Below, piece after piece: positions 1 to 7,035 of a stretch of DNA of 14,178 bases. Positions within the stretch are counted from its first letter, which is position 1; each line of letters begins with the position of its first letter. The position numbers and the translations under genes were made by a program. The stretch spans positions 1 through 14,178 of the forward strand of contig JBBQXF010000121.1 in NCBI GenBank assembly GCA_038209965.1, in the 5' to 3' direction. Under the pieces are notes generated by a model. That model was given only the letters and a program-made list of their open reading frames with translations, did no database searches and was not told the DNA's origin. The stretch comes from JALONO01 sp038209965 (GTDB lineage: Bacteria > Bacteroidota > Bacteroidia > Cytophagales > Thermoflexibacteraceae).

Positions 1-994
1 GAACGTGGAAATCGGCCTGAAAGTCCTGCGCCGATAAACTGCTGCCCGCTGCGGCATGGTTGACCAAGGTAAACATCGTCACTTCGTCGCGGCGGATATG
101 GCGGCTCAGCATCTTCTGGGCTTCTTCCACTTGAGCCCATACGGTTGGGTCTGGGGGCACGAGTAGGATGATCTGCCGGGCATTGTCGAGCATCATTTCA
201 ATGTCTTGGTCGAGCTTTCCGTTCACATCTTCATCGATGGATTCGTTGAATGTAATAATTATATTGTCATAATCCATCGCTATTTTATCCAACAAAAAAG
301 CTGTTTTGACGGCATCGGGCAGGCTGGGGTCGTCGTGCGTCAGCAACAAATCATAGCCTGATTTATGTTTGATCATGCGTATTTTTTTGTCCACCTGCAA
401 ATCAGTAATCAACTTTTGTGGAAACGGGTGTTCGGTGTAAATGGTCTTCTGGCCAGTGCGTTCGGCCAGTACGTGGGCCAGCATCACCCCCACACTGGTC
501 GCGCCTCCGCCGTTAAACATATCGAGGATGAGGATGGCGCGGGCGCGGGCATTGCCCCGGGCGATTCGCTTGTTGGACTCGACCAAATAGCGGCCCAGCA
601 TTTTGGCCAGTTCGATGGTCACGGTTGGGTAGCGGTGCAAGATGGCCAAAAACTCGGCCCGTCGGATCACGAGCACATCCACTTCGGTCACTGCCACCAC
701 AGTAGCTGAGCGGGGCTGATTTTCCAAAATGCCCACTTCCCCAAACGTATTGCCGGGCATCAGATAGGCCAAAATCTGCACTTCGGATTTATTGGTCCGG
801 CGTTGGATGGCCACAATGCCATTGGCGACCAGAAATAAACTGTCGCTCGGGTGGCCTTGCGAAACGATGACTTCGGAAGCAAAAAATTGCCGAAACTTCG
901 CTTGGTCGGCCACAAAATTCAAATCGTCTTCGGCCAGGTGATTGAACAACACCGATTGCCGGAGCGATTGGACGACTAAGCTGGTTTTTTTCAT
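1..994 (-). CDS. Cyclic-nucleotide-binding domain fused to degenerate MinD/ParA-like domain (partial, runs off left edge)
   Basis: The frame opens at the ATG at 994 and stays open for 331 codons to the window edge, so the C-terminus is missing. Residues about 15-138 form a cNMP-binding (CAP_ED) domain with a canonical phosphate-binding cassette, FGEVGIL at 84-90 followed by PRSA at 94-97, where Arg95 should contact the cyclic phosphate. Residues about 152-320 look like a MinD/ParA/CpsD-type P-loop fold: a hydrophobic strand, then NGGGATSVG (161-169) where KGGxGKT/S is expected, then a helix; later YDNIIITFNE (242-251) sits at the Walker B position and ILLVPPDP (276-283) at the following strand. 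Both signature lysines and the Walker B aspartate are absent, so ATP hydrolysis is doubtful. In known bacterial proteins this arrangement often precedes a patatin/NTE phospholipase domain; whether that follows here lies outside the window. It sits 68 bp after the mannosyltransferase gene on the same strand, so co-transcription is plausible. The start fits the usual N-terminal helix of the domain. Confidence 0.85.
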   Translation of the reverse strand, partial: MKKTSLVVQSLRQSVLFNHLAEDDLNFVADQAKFRQFFASEVIVSQGHPSDSLFLVANGIVAIQRRTNKSEVQILAYLMPGNTFGEVGILENQPRSATVVAVTEVDVLVIRRAEFLAILHRYPTVTIELAKMLGRYLVESNKRIARGNARARAILILDMFNGGGATSVGVMLAHVLAERTGQKTIYTEHPFPQKLITDLQVDKKIRMIKHKSGYDLLLTHDDPSLPDAVKTAFLLDKIAMDYDNIIITFNESIDEDVNGKLDQDIEMMLDNARQIILLVPPDPTVWAQVEEAQKMLSRHIRRDEVTMFTLVNHAAAGSSLSAQDFQADFHV

Positions 995-1020
995 GTTATC
1001 GGAGCGGAATGCTAAAAATA

Positions 1021-1053
1021 TTGAACTTTTTCCCGGCAATGGGCCTACTTTTG
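1021..1053 (+). promoter_or_regulatory. Possible promoter antisense to the mannosyltransferase gene
   Basis: A TTG at 1021-1023 is followed after 22 bases by TACTTTTG at 1046-1053, an exact match to the Bacteroidota -7 consensus TAnnTTTG. It lies in the gap between two minus-strand genes and points into the 3' end of the mannosyltransferase gene on the opposite strand. No plus-strand gene follows. It may be chance, or it may make an antisense or short non-coding transcript. Confidence 0.25.
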
Positions 1054-1062
1054 CCCATACGT

Positions 1063-1806
1063 TTAACTGGCTGACCGGTGAAAGGTTCGGAACCAGCTAT
1101 TGATTTTAAGGTGGATCACGCCCAAAAAAGCCTCCCGAAAAATTTTGACCGACATTTTGGAAACGCCTTTTTCCCGATCCTTGAAAATAACGGGGACTTC
1201 TTTGAGGTGGAAACCAAATTTCCAGGCCAAAAATTTCATTTCAATCTGGAACGCATAGCCAATAAACCGGATTTTGTTCAGATCAATCGTTTCCAGCACT
1301 TGGCGGCGGTAGCATTTGAAACCCGCCGTGGCATCCATCACGGGCATCCCGGTCACTTTGCGCACATAATAGCTGGCAAAATAGGACATGATCACCCGAT
1401 CAATCGGCCAATTGATCACCGTTACGCCGTTGATGTAGCGCGAGCCGATGGCCACATCGTAGCCCCCCTCGGCGCACGTTCTGAGCAAGCGCGGTAGATC
1501 GCCCGGGTCGTGAGAAAAATCGGCGTCCATTTCAAAAATATAGTCGTACCCGTTGCGCAGCGCAATGGCAAAGCCGTAGAGATAGGCCGTGCCCAAGCCA
1601 AGTTTCCCCTGTCGGCACTCCAAAAACAAACGTTCGGGGAATTCCATTTGCAACGCCTGCACCCGGTTGGCGGTGCCATCGGGCGAGCCATCGTCGATCA
1701 CCATGATGTGGAAGCCCCCCGGCTGGGCAAATACTGCCCGCACAATGGCCTCGATGTTCTCGATCTCATTGTAGGTGGGGATAATCACAATTGTCTTTTC
1801 CGCCAT
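1063..1806 (-). CDS. Polyprenol monophosphomannose synthase (DPM1-like family 2 glycosyltransferase)
   Basis: Predicted to transfer a sugar, normally mannose from GDP-mannose, to a polyprenyl phosphate at the cytoplasmic face of the membrane, giving a lipid-linked donor for envelope glycosylation. The 247-residue product matches the length of soluble DPM1-type enzymes and has their motifs in order: IPTYNE (9-14), DDGSPDGT (38-45), the metal-binding DAD within MDADFSHDP (93-101), GSRY (121-124), DATAGFKCYRR (158-168) and KDREKGVSKMS (209-219). No transmembrane segments follow the catalytic domain, unlike longer DPM/GtrB types. The open frame extends to 1899, but the ATG at 1806 places the catalytic strand immediately at the N-terminus as in relatives, and GGAAAC lies just before it, so I chose 1806. 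The next gene on the strand starts 68 bp downstream. Substrate identity (mannose versus another sugar) is inferred from the family. Confidence 0.93.
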   Translation of the reverse strand: MAEKTIVIIPTYNEIENIEAIVRAVFAQPGGFHIMVIDDGSPDGTANRVQALQMEFPERLFLECRQGKLGLGTAYLYGFAIALRNGYDYIFEMDADFSHDPGDLPRLLRTCAEGGYDVAIGSRYINGVTVINWPIDRVIMSYFASYYVRKVTGMPVMDATAGFKCYRRQVLETIDLNKIRFIGYAFQIEMKFLAWKFGFHLKEVPVIFKDREKGVSKMSVKIFREAFLGVIHLKINSWFRTFHRSAS

Positions 1807-2241
1807 GTTTCCGATGACACGCACTGGCATTTCTCCCGAAATGTCATTGCCAAGCCTTAATTTTGTTTGGTTATAGGCCGCAAAGAAATTACAATGCAAG
1901 GAAAAAATACGGGACTTGTTAGTTAAAGTTAATTAATTATTACTTGATTTGGGCCTGAAACGGGAACAGATAGGTGAATTCCCAATTTTTTGCACTATTT
2001 TTAAACAATGGTTGAGTATTTGCCAACCTAAGTCGCGATTGCTAACCCTATCTCTTGATTTGACAGACTACTACGGATAAACGCTTACCAACCAAGGCAT
2101 TGTGCACGATCAGGTTAATTTGGGCAAACAATCGGGTAGCTGCCTAAAAATCAAGCCTATCGATGATTTACATCCCCAGAGCCTAGAAAAGTTTGGTATT
2201 AAATCGACAAACAAGTGCTGTTAAATTACAATCTTACCACT
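1807..2241. other. Divergent intergenic region, no gene recognised
   Basis: About 435 bp separate the minus-strand mannosyltransferase from the plus-strand TPR gene, so promoters for both should lie here. On the minus strand TTTCTTTGC near 1870-1885 resembles a -7 element with one mismatch. No exact TTG-N17-23-TAnnTTTG was found for the TPR gene. A plus-strand frame from 2081 to 2224 is open but has no start and no recognisable homology. I see no clear gene or RNA here. Confidence 0.5.
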
Positions 2242-5202
2242 ATGCGCTTACGCTCCCTGATTTATTTCTTGGCACTTGGCCTGCCAGTTTTGGCGAATTT
2301 GCCAGTGCAGGCTCAGCTCACCCAAGTCTATGTGGCCGATGATGCCCCCTTCCGCCGGGGCATGGAGCTGTTCGACAAACAAGTGTATGCCCATGCCCAG
2401 CAACAGTTTGGCCAGTATTTGGCCCTAGGGCTGAAGGACGAAAAAGCAATCCAAGCTGAATACTATGCCGGGCTTTGCGCCATGTACCTGGACCAGCCCG
2501 ATTTTAACCATTTGCTGGAAACTTTTGTGGCCAAATATCCCACCCATATTACTGCACTCAATGCCTATTATGACATCGGGGACAATTATTACAAGAATGG
2601 CAAATACGCGGAGTCGTTGCCTTACCTGAGCAAGGTTTATCGGCCCAATGCCAGTTCGGACAAGGAAGTTGAGGTTGCCTATAAATATGGCTACGCCCTG
2701 TTTATATCAAAAAAATATGAGGATGCCGGCCAAGTATTTGAACCGCTTAAAACTGGCACGCACCAATATGCCGCCCCAGCAAGTTATTATGGTGGTTATA
2801 TCTACTATCTGGATCGGCAATTTGCCGCTGCGGTCACTGATCTGGAACGCATCAAGGGCAATCCCACTTATGCCAAGGAAGTGGATGTATTGCTGCCCAC
2901 CATCTATTACCGGATGAAACGGTACGACGATGTGGTGGCGTATGTGGAGGCCATGCTGAAACAAAACCGGCCCTCGCCCGACGAACTGGCCCCGGCCATT
3001 GCTGATAGTTATTACCAAAAGGGCAATTATGCCCAAGCGATTGGCTATTTTGAGAAAATGGCCAAAAAAGAAAAGCAACTGGATCGGACGGTGGCTTACC
3101 GGATGGCATTTGCTTATGCCAAGCAGAAAGATGTTGTCAAGGCAATCAACTATTTTGGCAAGGCAGCCGACGGGGGCGACTCGCTGGCACAAGTAGCGGC
3201 CTATCAAATGGGGGTAACCTACGTGGAGGCCGGCCAAAAATCTGCGGCGGTTGCTCCCTTTGACAAATGCCGCGACCTCAACTTCAACCGCAATCTCAAA
3301 GAACTGGGCGCGCTCAACTATGCCAAACTCAATTATGACATTGGTGATTTCAAGAACGCCATTGCGGGCTGCCGCTTTTATGACATCCATTTCCCCACCG
3401 GAAAATACGTGGAGGAACTCAATATCCTCGAGAGCGAAGCCTATTTGAATGGCAACGACTATGTCGCCGCCATCCGTTACATTGAGGGCTTGAACAGCAA
3501 AAGCCGGCGAGTCCAAATCGGTTATCAACGGGTTACTTACAACTATGCCACCGACCTTTACAACGATGGCAAGTATCCGTCGGCCGTTGCAATGCTGAAA
3601 AAATCGTTGCGCTCCCCCGTTGTCCCCGAGCTCGATGCTGCCGCCAACTTTTGGATTGCCGAAGCCTATTCCCAAGGTGAAAGGTATGATTCGGCGCTGA
3701 TGTATTATGAGCGGGTGCCCGAAACGGCCAAAGAATACAACGCTGCCCTCTACGGTGCTGGTTATGCCTATTATAACAAAAGGGCTTACCAATCAGCCCT
3801 GACGGTTTTTCGGGCCTATGCGGTGTCGCCCAAAACGGGGGCCAACCGGAACAAAGTAGATGCCATAACCCGTCTGGCCGATTGTTATTATGTGGGAAAA
3901 GAGTACACCAATGCCCTTGACAATTATACCAATGCCCTGGCCATGGGCGGGAGCGACGCGGAATACATCTATTTCCAGCAAGGCATGGCTTTGAGCGGCT
4001 TGCAGCAAGTGGACGCGGCTAACCGAAAGTTTGACCTGTTGATCAGCCGGTTTCCCAATTCCCGGTTTGCCAGCTTGGCCTATTTTGCCAAAGGCAACAA
4101 TAATTTTGATTTTAACCGCAAGGATTTGGCGGTGGCCAATTATTCCGAGTTGATCGATAAATATCCGACCAGCGACTTGCTGCCCGATGCCCTTTCCAAA
4201 CGGGCCTTGAGTTATTCGCTCACCGGAGGGGAGGCCAACGCTATCCGCGATTACAAAGCCATACTTGACCGTTTTCCCACTCATCCAACGGCGGCCAACG
4301 CCATCCAGTCACTCCAAGAACTGGCCGGGCGCGGGGTGGCGGTGAGCGATCTGGAAGCCTACCGCCAGAAATTCATCCGGGCCAACCCCACCAGTAAGGC
4401 CACGTTGGTCGGTGATTTTCAAGAAGCCAAAGCTCCGTATGACAATGGCGACTACCGAACCGCTATCGTGACGCTGAGCAATTTTATCCGAAGTGCGCCC
4501 GAGTCTGAACCCAAAAACGATGCCCACTATTTTCTGGGGATGGCCTATGATCAAATGGGGGACAAAGCCAATGCGGTGCCAAGTTTTGACCAAGTAAAAG
4601 GCACTTATGAAACCCGGGCCACCCTGCGCTCGGCCGATCTGAATTACGACTTGGGCGACTATGCCAGGGCCATTGAACGCTTCAAAGCCGTGTTGGCCAA
4701 TACCAGTGCAGCCAACAAACGCAACGAATCCAATGCGGTGGAAGGGTTGATGATGGCCTACTTTAAACTTGGCGACTGGGCCCAGACCGATTTTTACGCG
4801 GGCGAGATCTACAAGCGCAATTTGACCAAGGCCAAGAGCCGCGCCGATCTCTATGTGGGCAAAGTGGCCTTGGAGCGGGGCCAGTTGGACAATGCGCTCA
4901 CCTTGCTGCGCGCTGCGCTTAAAAACAACACTGATGTCAACGGGGCCGAAGCCCAATATTTGGTCGGGTCGGTACTGCGCCGCAAGAAAGAATACGCCAA
5001 CTCAACGATTGAACTGATCAAAGTAAGGACTAATTTTGAGTATTATACCGTGTGGCTCTACGAAGCGTTCCTGCTCGTTGCCGACAACTACACTGATTTG
5101 GACAATAAATTTCAGGCCAAGGCCACCCTTGAATCTGTTATTGAGAACAGCAAAGATCAGGTAGTGGTGGCCCGGGCCAAGGAAAAGTTGGCCAAACTAT
5201 AA
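2242..5202 (+). CDS. Exported tetratricopeptide-repeat protein, about 986 residues
   Basis: The product begins with a signal peptide (residues 1-25: MRLR, a hydrophobic core, ending PVQAQ), then is built almost wholly of TPR units. Clear repeat signatures include YYKNGKYAESLPYL, YYQKGNYAQAIGYF, YYNKRAYQSALTVF and YYVGKEYTNALDNY, each with the small-Tyr-Gly-Ala-Phe/Tyr pattern of helix A/B pairs. Proteins of this size and architecture are widespread in Bacteroidota and are presumed periplasmic or outer-membrane-associated scaffolds; I cannot assign a precise partner. The open frame can begin at a GTG at 2215, but the ATG at 2242 gives a clean signal peptide, so I use it. The DUF3817 gene begins 32 bp downstream on the same strand and probably shares the transcript. 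No enzyme motif, membrane anchor or C-terminal T9SS sorting domain is visible. Function beyond protein-protein interaction is unknown. Confidence 0.9.
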   Translation: MRLRSLIYFLALGLPVLANLPVQAQLTQVYVADDAPFRRGMELFDKQVYAHAQQQFGQYLALGLKDEKAIQAEYYAGLCAMYLDQPDFNHLLETFVAKYPTHITALNAYYDIGDNYYKNGKYAESLPYLSKVYRPNASSDKEVEVAYKYGYALFISKKYEDAGQVFEPLKTGTHQYAAPASYYGGYIYYLDRQFAAAVTDLERIKGNPTYAKEVDVLLPTIYYRMKRYDDVVAYVEAMLKQNRPSPDELAPAIADSYYQKGNYAQAIGYFEKMAKKEKQLDRTVAYRMAFAYAKQKDVVKAINYFGKAADGGDSLAQVAAYQMGVTYVEAGQKSAAVAPFDKCRDLNFNRNLKELGALNYAKLNYDIGDFKNAIAGCRFYDIHFPTGKYVEELNILESEAYLNGNDYVAAIRYIEGLNSKSRRVQIGYQRVTYNYATDLYNDGKYPSAVAMLKKSLRSPVVPELDAAANFWIAEAYSQGERYDSALMYYERVPETAKEYNAALYGAGYAYYNKRAYQSALTVFRAYAVSPKTGANRNKVDAITRLADCYYVGKEYTNALDNYTNALAMGGSDAEYIYFQQGMALSGLQQVDAANRKFDLLISRFPNSRFASLAYFAKGNNNFDFNRKDLAVANYSELIDKYPTSDLLPDALSKRALSYSLTGGEANAIRDYKAILDRFPTHPTAANAIQSLQELAGRGVAVSDLEAYRQKFIRANPTSKATLVGDFQEAKAPYDNGDYRTAIVTLSNFIRSAPESEPKNDAHYFLGMAYDQMGDKANAVPSFDQVKGTYETRATLRSADLNYDLGDYARAIERFKAVLANTSAANKRNESNAVEGLMMAYFKLGDWAQTDFYAGEIYKRNLTKAKSRADLYVGKVALERGQLDNALTLLRAALKNNTDVNGAEAQYLVGSVLRRKKEYANSTIELIKVRTNFEYYTVWLYEAFLLVADNYTDLDNKFQAKATLESVIENSKDQVVVARAKEKLAKL

Positions 5203-5234
5203 CTGAACCAGTATTTTAAACCAGCAGAGTACCG

Positions 5235-5534
5235 ATGAACACCAACTTATTGCATACTACCCTAGGCCGATTGCGGATCGTAGCGTTTCTGGAGGGTATT
5301 TCATTTTTGCTCCTTTTGGGGCTGGCCATGCCCCTCAAATATTACTTTGCCATGCCTGGCCCCAATAAAGTGATCGGGATGGCCCACGGGCTGCTCTTTG
5401 TGCTTTACCTTGGGCTGGTTGCACTGGCCAAAATTGAATTGAAGTGGAGCCTGACCAAGACCTTCTGGGCGATTGTGGCCTCCATTGTGCCCTTTGGTAC
5501 TTTTTGGGCTGAAGCCAAGCTATTTCGCAATTGA
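5235..5534 (+). CDS. DUF3817 family small integral membrane protein
   Basis: A 99-residue protein with three predicted membrane helices (about 14-33, 46-65 and 75-92). The pattern LRIVAFLEGISFLLLLG near the start, PGPNKVIGMAHGLLFVLY in the middle (His51 in the conserved MAHG) and PFGTFWAE near the C-terminus match the DUF3817 (YdzA-like) family, whose usual length is 90-110 residues; the protein is therefore complete. The biochemical role of the family is not established. It starts 32 bp after the TPR gene with no terminator between, suggesting co-transcription, and is followed 20 bp later by a strong hairpin terminator. No Shine-Dalgarno sequence is evident, which is normal for the phylum. 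Confidence 0.9.
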   Translation: MNTNLLHTTLGRLRIVAFLEGISFLLLLGLAMPLKYYFAMPGPNKVIGMAHGLLFVLYLGLVALAKIELKWSLTKTFWAIVASIVPFGTFWAEAKLFRN

Positions 5535-5553
5535 CTCGGGCCAAGCCTGAAAA

Positions 5554-5596
5554 CCAAAAAGCGGTTCGCATTTGAAAAATGCGAACCGCTTTTTGG
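5554..5596. terminator. Bidirectional intrinsic terminator, perfect 20-bp stem
   Basis: The arm at 5554-5573 (CCAAAAAGCGGTTCGCATTT) is perfectly complementary to 5577-5596, with a 3-base GAA loop. Each arm ends in a run of T on the outgoing strand, so it can terminate the DUF3817 transcript from the left and the response-regulator transcript from the right. It lies between two convergent genes that end at 5534 and 5614. Confidence 0.9.
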
Positions 5597-5613
5597 GAGA
5601 TAGGTATATTCAG

Positions 5614-6033
5614 TTAAACGTTGACCGGAGGAAACAAGCTGCCCACTTCCTTCAAAATATCGTCGGTCAATGGTTTGGTTATAAATTTAACCACGTATTG
5701 GTTATCGACAATCCGATCAATGTCGCGCTTGTTGTCTGAACTAGAAAGAATAATGACCTTACATTTGTCGCGAACGTGGATGGGAAACTTTTCAAATTCG
5801 TATAAAAAAACAAAGCCATCAACAATAGGCATGTTGATGTCCAAAAAAATCAGGTCTGGGAGCTTGTTGTTGTCCTCTATAGCGTGTTCCAAGTATTGAA
5901 GCGCACTTTTGCCAGAGTTTTTAATCTCTATACGTTTCGCAAATTTGGTCAACTCGATAATTCTTTTACTGATAAAATTATCAGTATCATTGTCATCAAC
6001 CAATAATACTAGATCAACTGCCGGTGAATTCAT
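5614..6033 (-). CDS. Stand-alone response-regulator receiver protein
   Basis: A single CheY-like receiver of 139 residues with no output domain. From the ATG at 6033 it has the acidic pair at 13-14 (VDDN), the phospho-acceptor Asp65 within FLDINMP, a Ser at about 97 at the end of the fourth strand (VIILSSS) and Lys120 in ITKPL, the full set needed for Mg-dependent phosphorylation and switching. Such single-domain regulators take phosphate from histidine kinases and act by binding partners; in Bacteroidota many lie away from their kinase, and none is seen here. The frame extends to a TTG at 6054, but the ATG at 6033 starts close to the first strand and is preferred. Base composition is AT-richer than the flanking genes. 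A consensus promoter lies at 6077-6108 and the shared terminator is 18 bp past the stop codon. Confidence 0.92.
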   Translation of the reverse strand: MNSPAVDLVLLVDDNDTDNFISKRIIELTKFAKRIEIKNSGKSALQYLEHAIEDNNKLPDLIFLDINMPIVDGFVFLYEFEKFPIHVRDKCKVIILSSSDNKRDIDRIVDNQYVVKFITKPLTDDILKEVGSLFPPVNV

Positions 6034-6076
6034 TGCGGGTAAGCTTTTTGTCAACTACGTAAATTGAACGTATGTG

Positions 6077-6108
6077 CAAATATACATTTAAACTTTGTAA
6101 GGAAACAA
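6077..6108 (-). promoter_or_regulatory. Bacteroidota-type promoter of the response-regulator gene
   Basis: On the minus strand TTG (6108-6106) is followed after 21 bases by TATATTTG (6084-6077), an exact match to TAnnTTTG. Transcription would start near 6070, about 37 bases before the ATG at 6033. Confidence 0.6.
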
Positions 6109-6186
6109 ATGGTAGTAAAAATGAATAGATTGGAGAGTCAAACTAATTTCGCCAAGGATAGAGTAAGGGAAACAGCCCAGTGGTCT

Positions 6187-6903
6187 TCAACCTCGTCGTT
6201 CTGAAACGGGCTTGGTAATGAGATCCAGCGCATCAACGTACTGTAATCGGTTGAACACAAAGCCACCCATTTTTTCAAAGCGGTACATGCTGGTTCCCTC
6301 GCGGCAAACAAAATCATACAAAAAAACATGGGTGGGATAAATAGCCACCCGGGCCATGATGGCCTTGGTGAGCACCTCTTGGTGTTGGTGGATGAGCAGG
6401 GCCGTCCGCCCGTCGGCATCGCCCCAGTAGAGGCGCAGGGGCCGGCCCAAAAAATGGGCTGATGGATAGAGCACGTTATGGACGGGCAGCCCTTCGTAGT
6501 GAACTTGGTTGGGATACCCCTCTAAGCTGCGCAACAACTCGAGCAGGGGCCGTCCATTGAGGGTGATTTCCAACGTTTGATAGTCGCCCCGGGGAGAAAC
6601 AGTGGCAGTAAAACCGACTTGGTCTTTCTGGGTGAGCAATATTTTGCGCAATAGAGGGTTGGCGGGCAGATCGTGCTTGGTGCCCATCAGGCTGTTGCCG
6701 ATTTTGAGGGCATCGATTTGGGCATCGACCGGGTTGGTTTTGTCGGGCAACAAAAGTAAGATGAAATAAGAGACAATGGGCAGAGCAGTACCGATCAAAA
6801 ACCACAACCAAAATGAGCGCCCGTGCGTGTAGGCGTAATACCCGCACAACAACGGAATGCTGATCAGGAAGGCAAAGCCCAAGAGGAGGAAATCGATAAA
6901 CAT
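6187..6903 (-). CDS. Hypothetical membrane-anchored protein, two N-terminal helices
   Basis: A 238-residue product I do not recognise. Residues about 3-25 and 31-52 are hydrophobic helices joined by a short loop (YTHGRS), so the protein is probably a hairpin-anchored inner-membrane protein with a soluble domain of about 185 residues. The soluble part has a mixed alpha/beta look, with strand-like stretches (FTATVS, LEITLNGRPLL, LRLYWG) and no cysteine pair, nucleotide-binding loop or catalytic signature I can name. It starts from an ATG at 6903 and ends 153 bp before the response-regulator start; the promoter of that regulator lies in the gap, so the two are probably transcribed separately. 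Codon use matches the GC-richer neighbours and the frame is uninterrupted, so the gene is likely real and resident. Confidence 0.75.
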   Translation of the reverse strand: MFIDFLLLGFAFLISIPLLCGYYAYTHGRSFWLWFLIGTALPIVSYFILLLLPDKTNPVDAQIDALKIGNSLMGTKHDLPANPLLRKILLTQKDQVGFTATVSPRGDYQTLEITLNGRPLLELLRSLEGYPNQVHYEGLPVHNVLYPSAHFLGRPLRLYWGDADGRTALLIHQHQEVLTKAIMARVAIYPTHVFLYDFVCREGTSMYRFEKMGGFVFNRLQYVDALDLITKPVSERRG

Positions 6904-7035
6904 GAATTTCTAGCTAGTAATACTGAGCAAATCACGTAAATGTAGTAAATTTAAACTTGATTTAGCCACGAGTAATGGGGGGCCGTCTCAAAAAACTGAT
7001 TGCGCATTTTATTCACCTTACCCAATGCTTTCAAA

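Noticed and set aside
365..709. Plus-strand 114-codon frame
   Set aside because: It is the reverse-strand shadow of the cNMP-binding/MinD-like gene, whose motifs are clear.
1807..1899. Longer N-terminus for the mannosyltransferase from 1899
   Set aside because: The extra 31 residues precede the first catalytic strand, are unlike family members, and overlap the likely promoter; the ATG at 1806 fits better.
2081..2224. Plus-strand open stretch of 47 codons upstream of the TPR gene
   Set aside because: It has no start codon after the preceding stop and no recognisable family; not enough to call a gene or relic.
2707..4956. Long antisense open frames (up to 361 codons) opposite the TPR gene
   Set aside because: They lie wholly inside a well-supported TPR gene, have no domain pattern, and are explained by its codon bias and lack of certain codons on the reverse strand.
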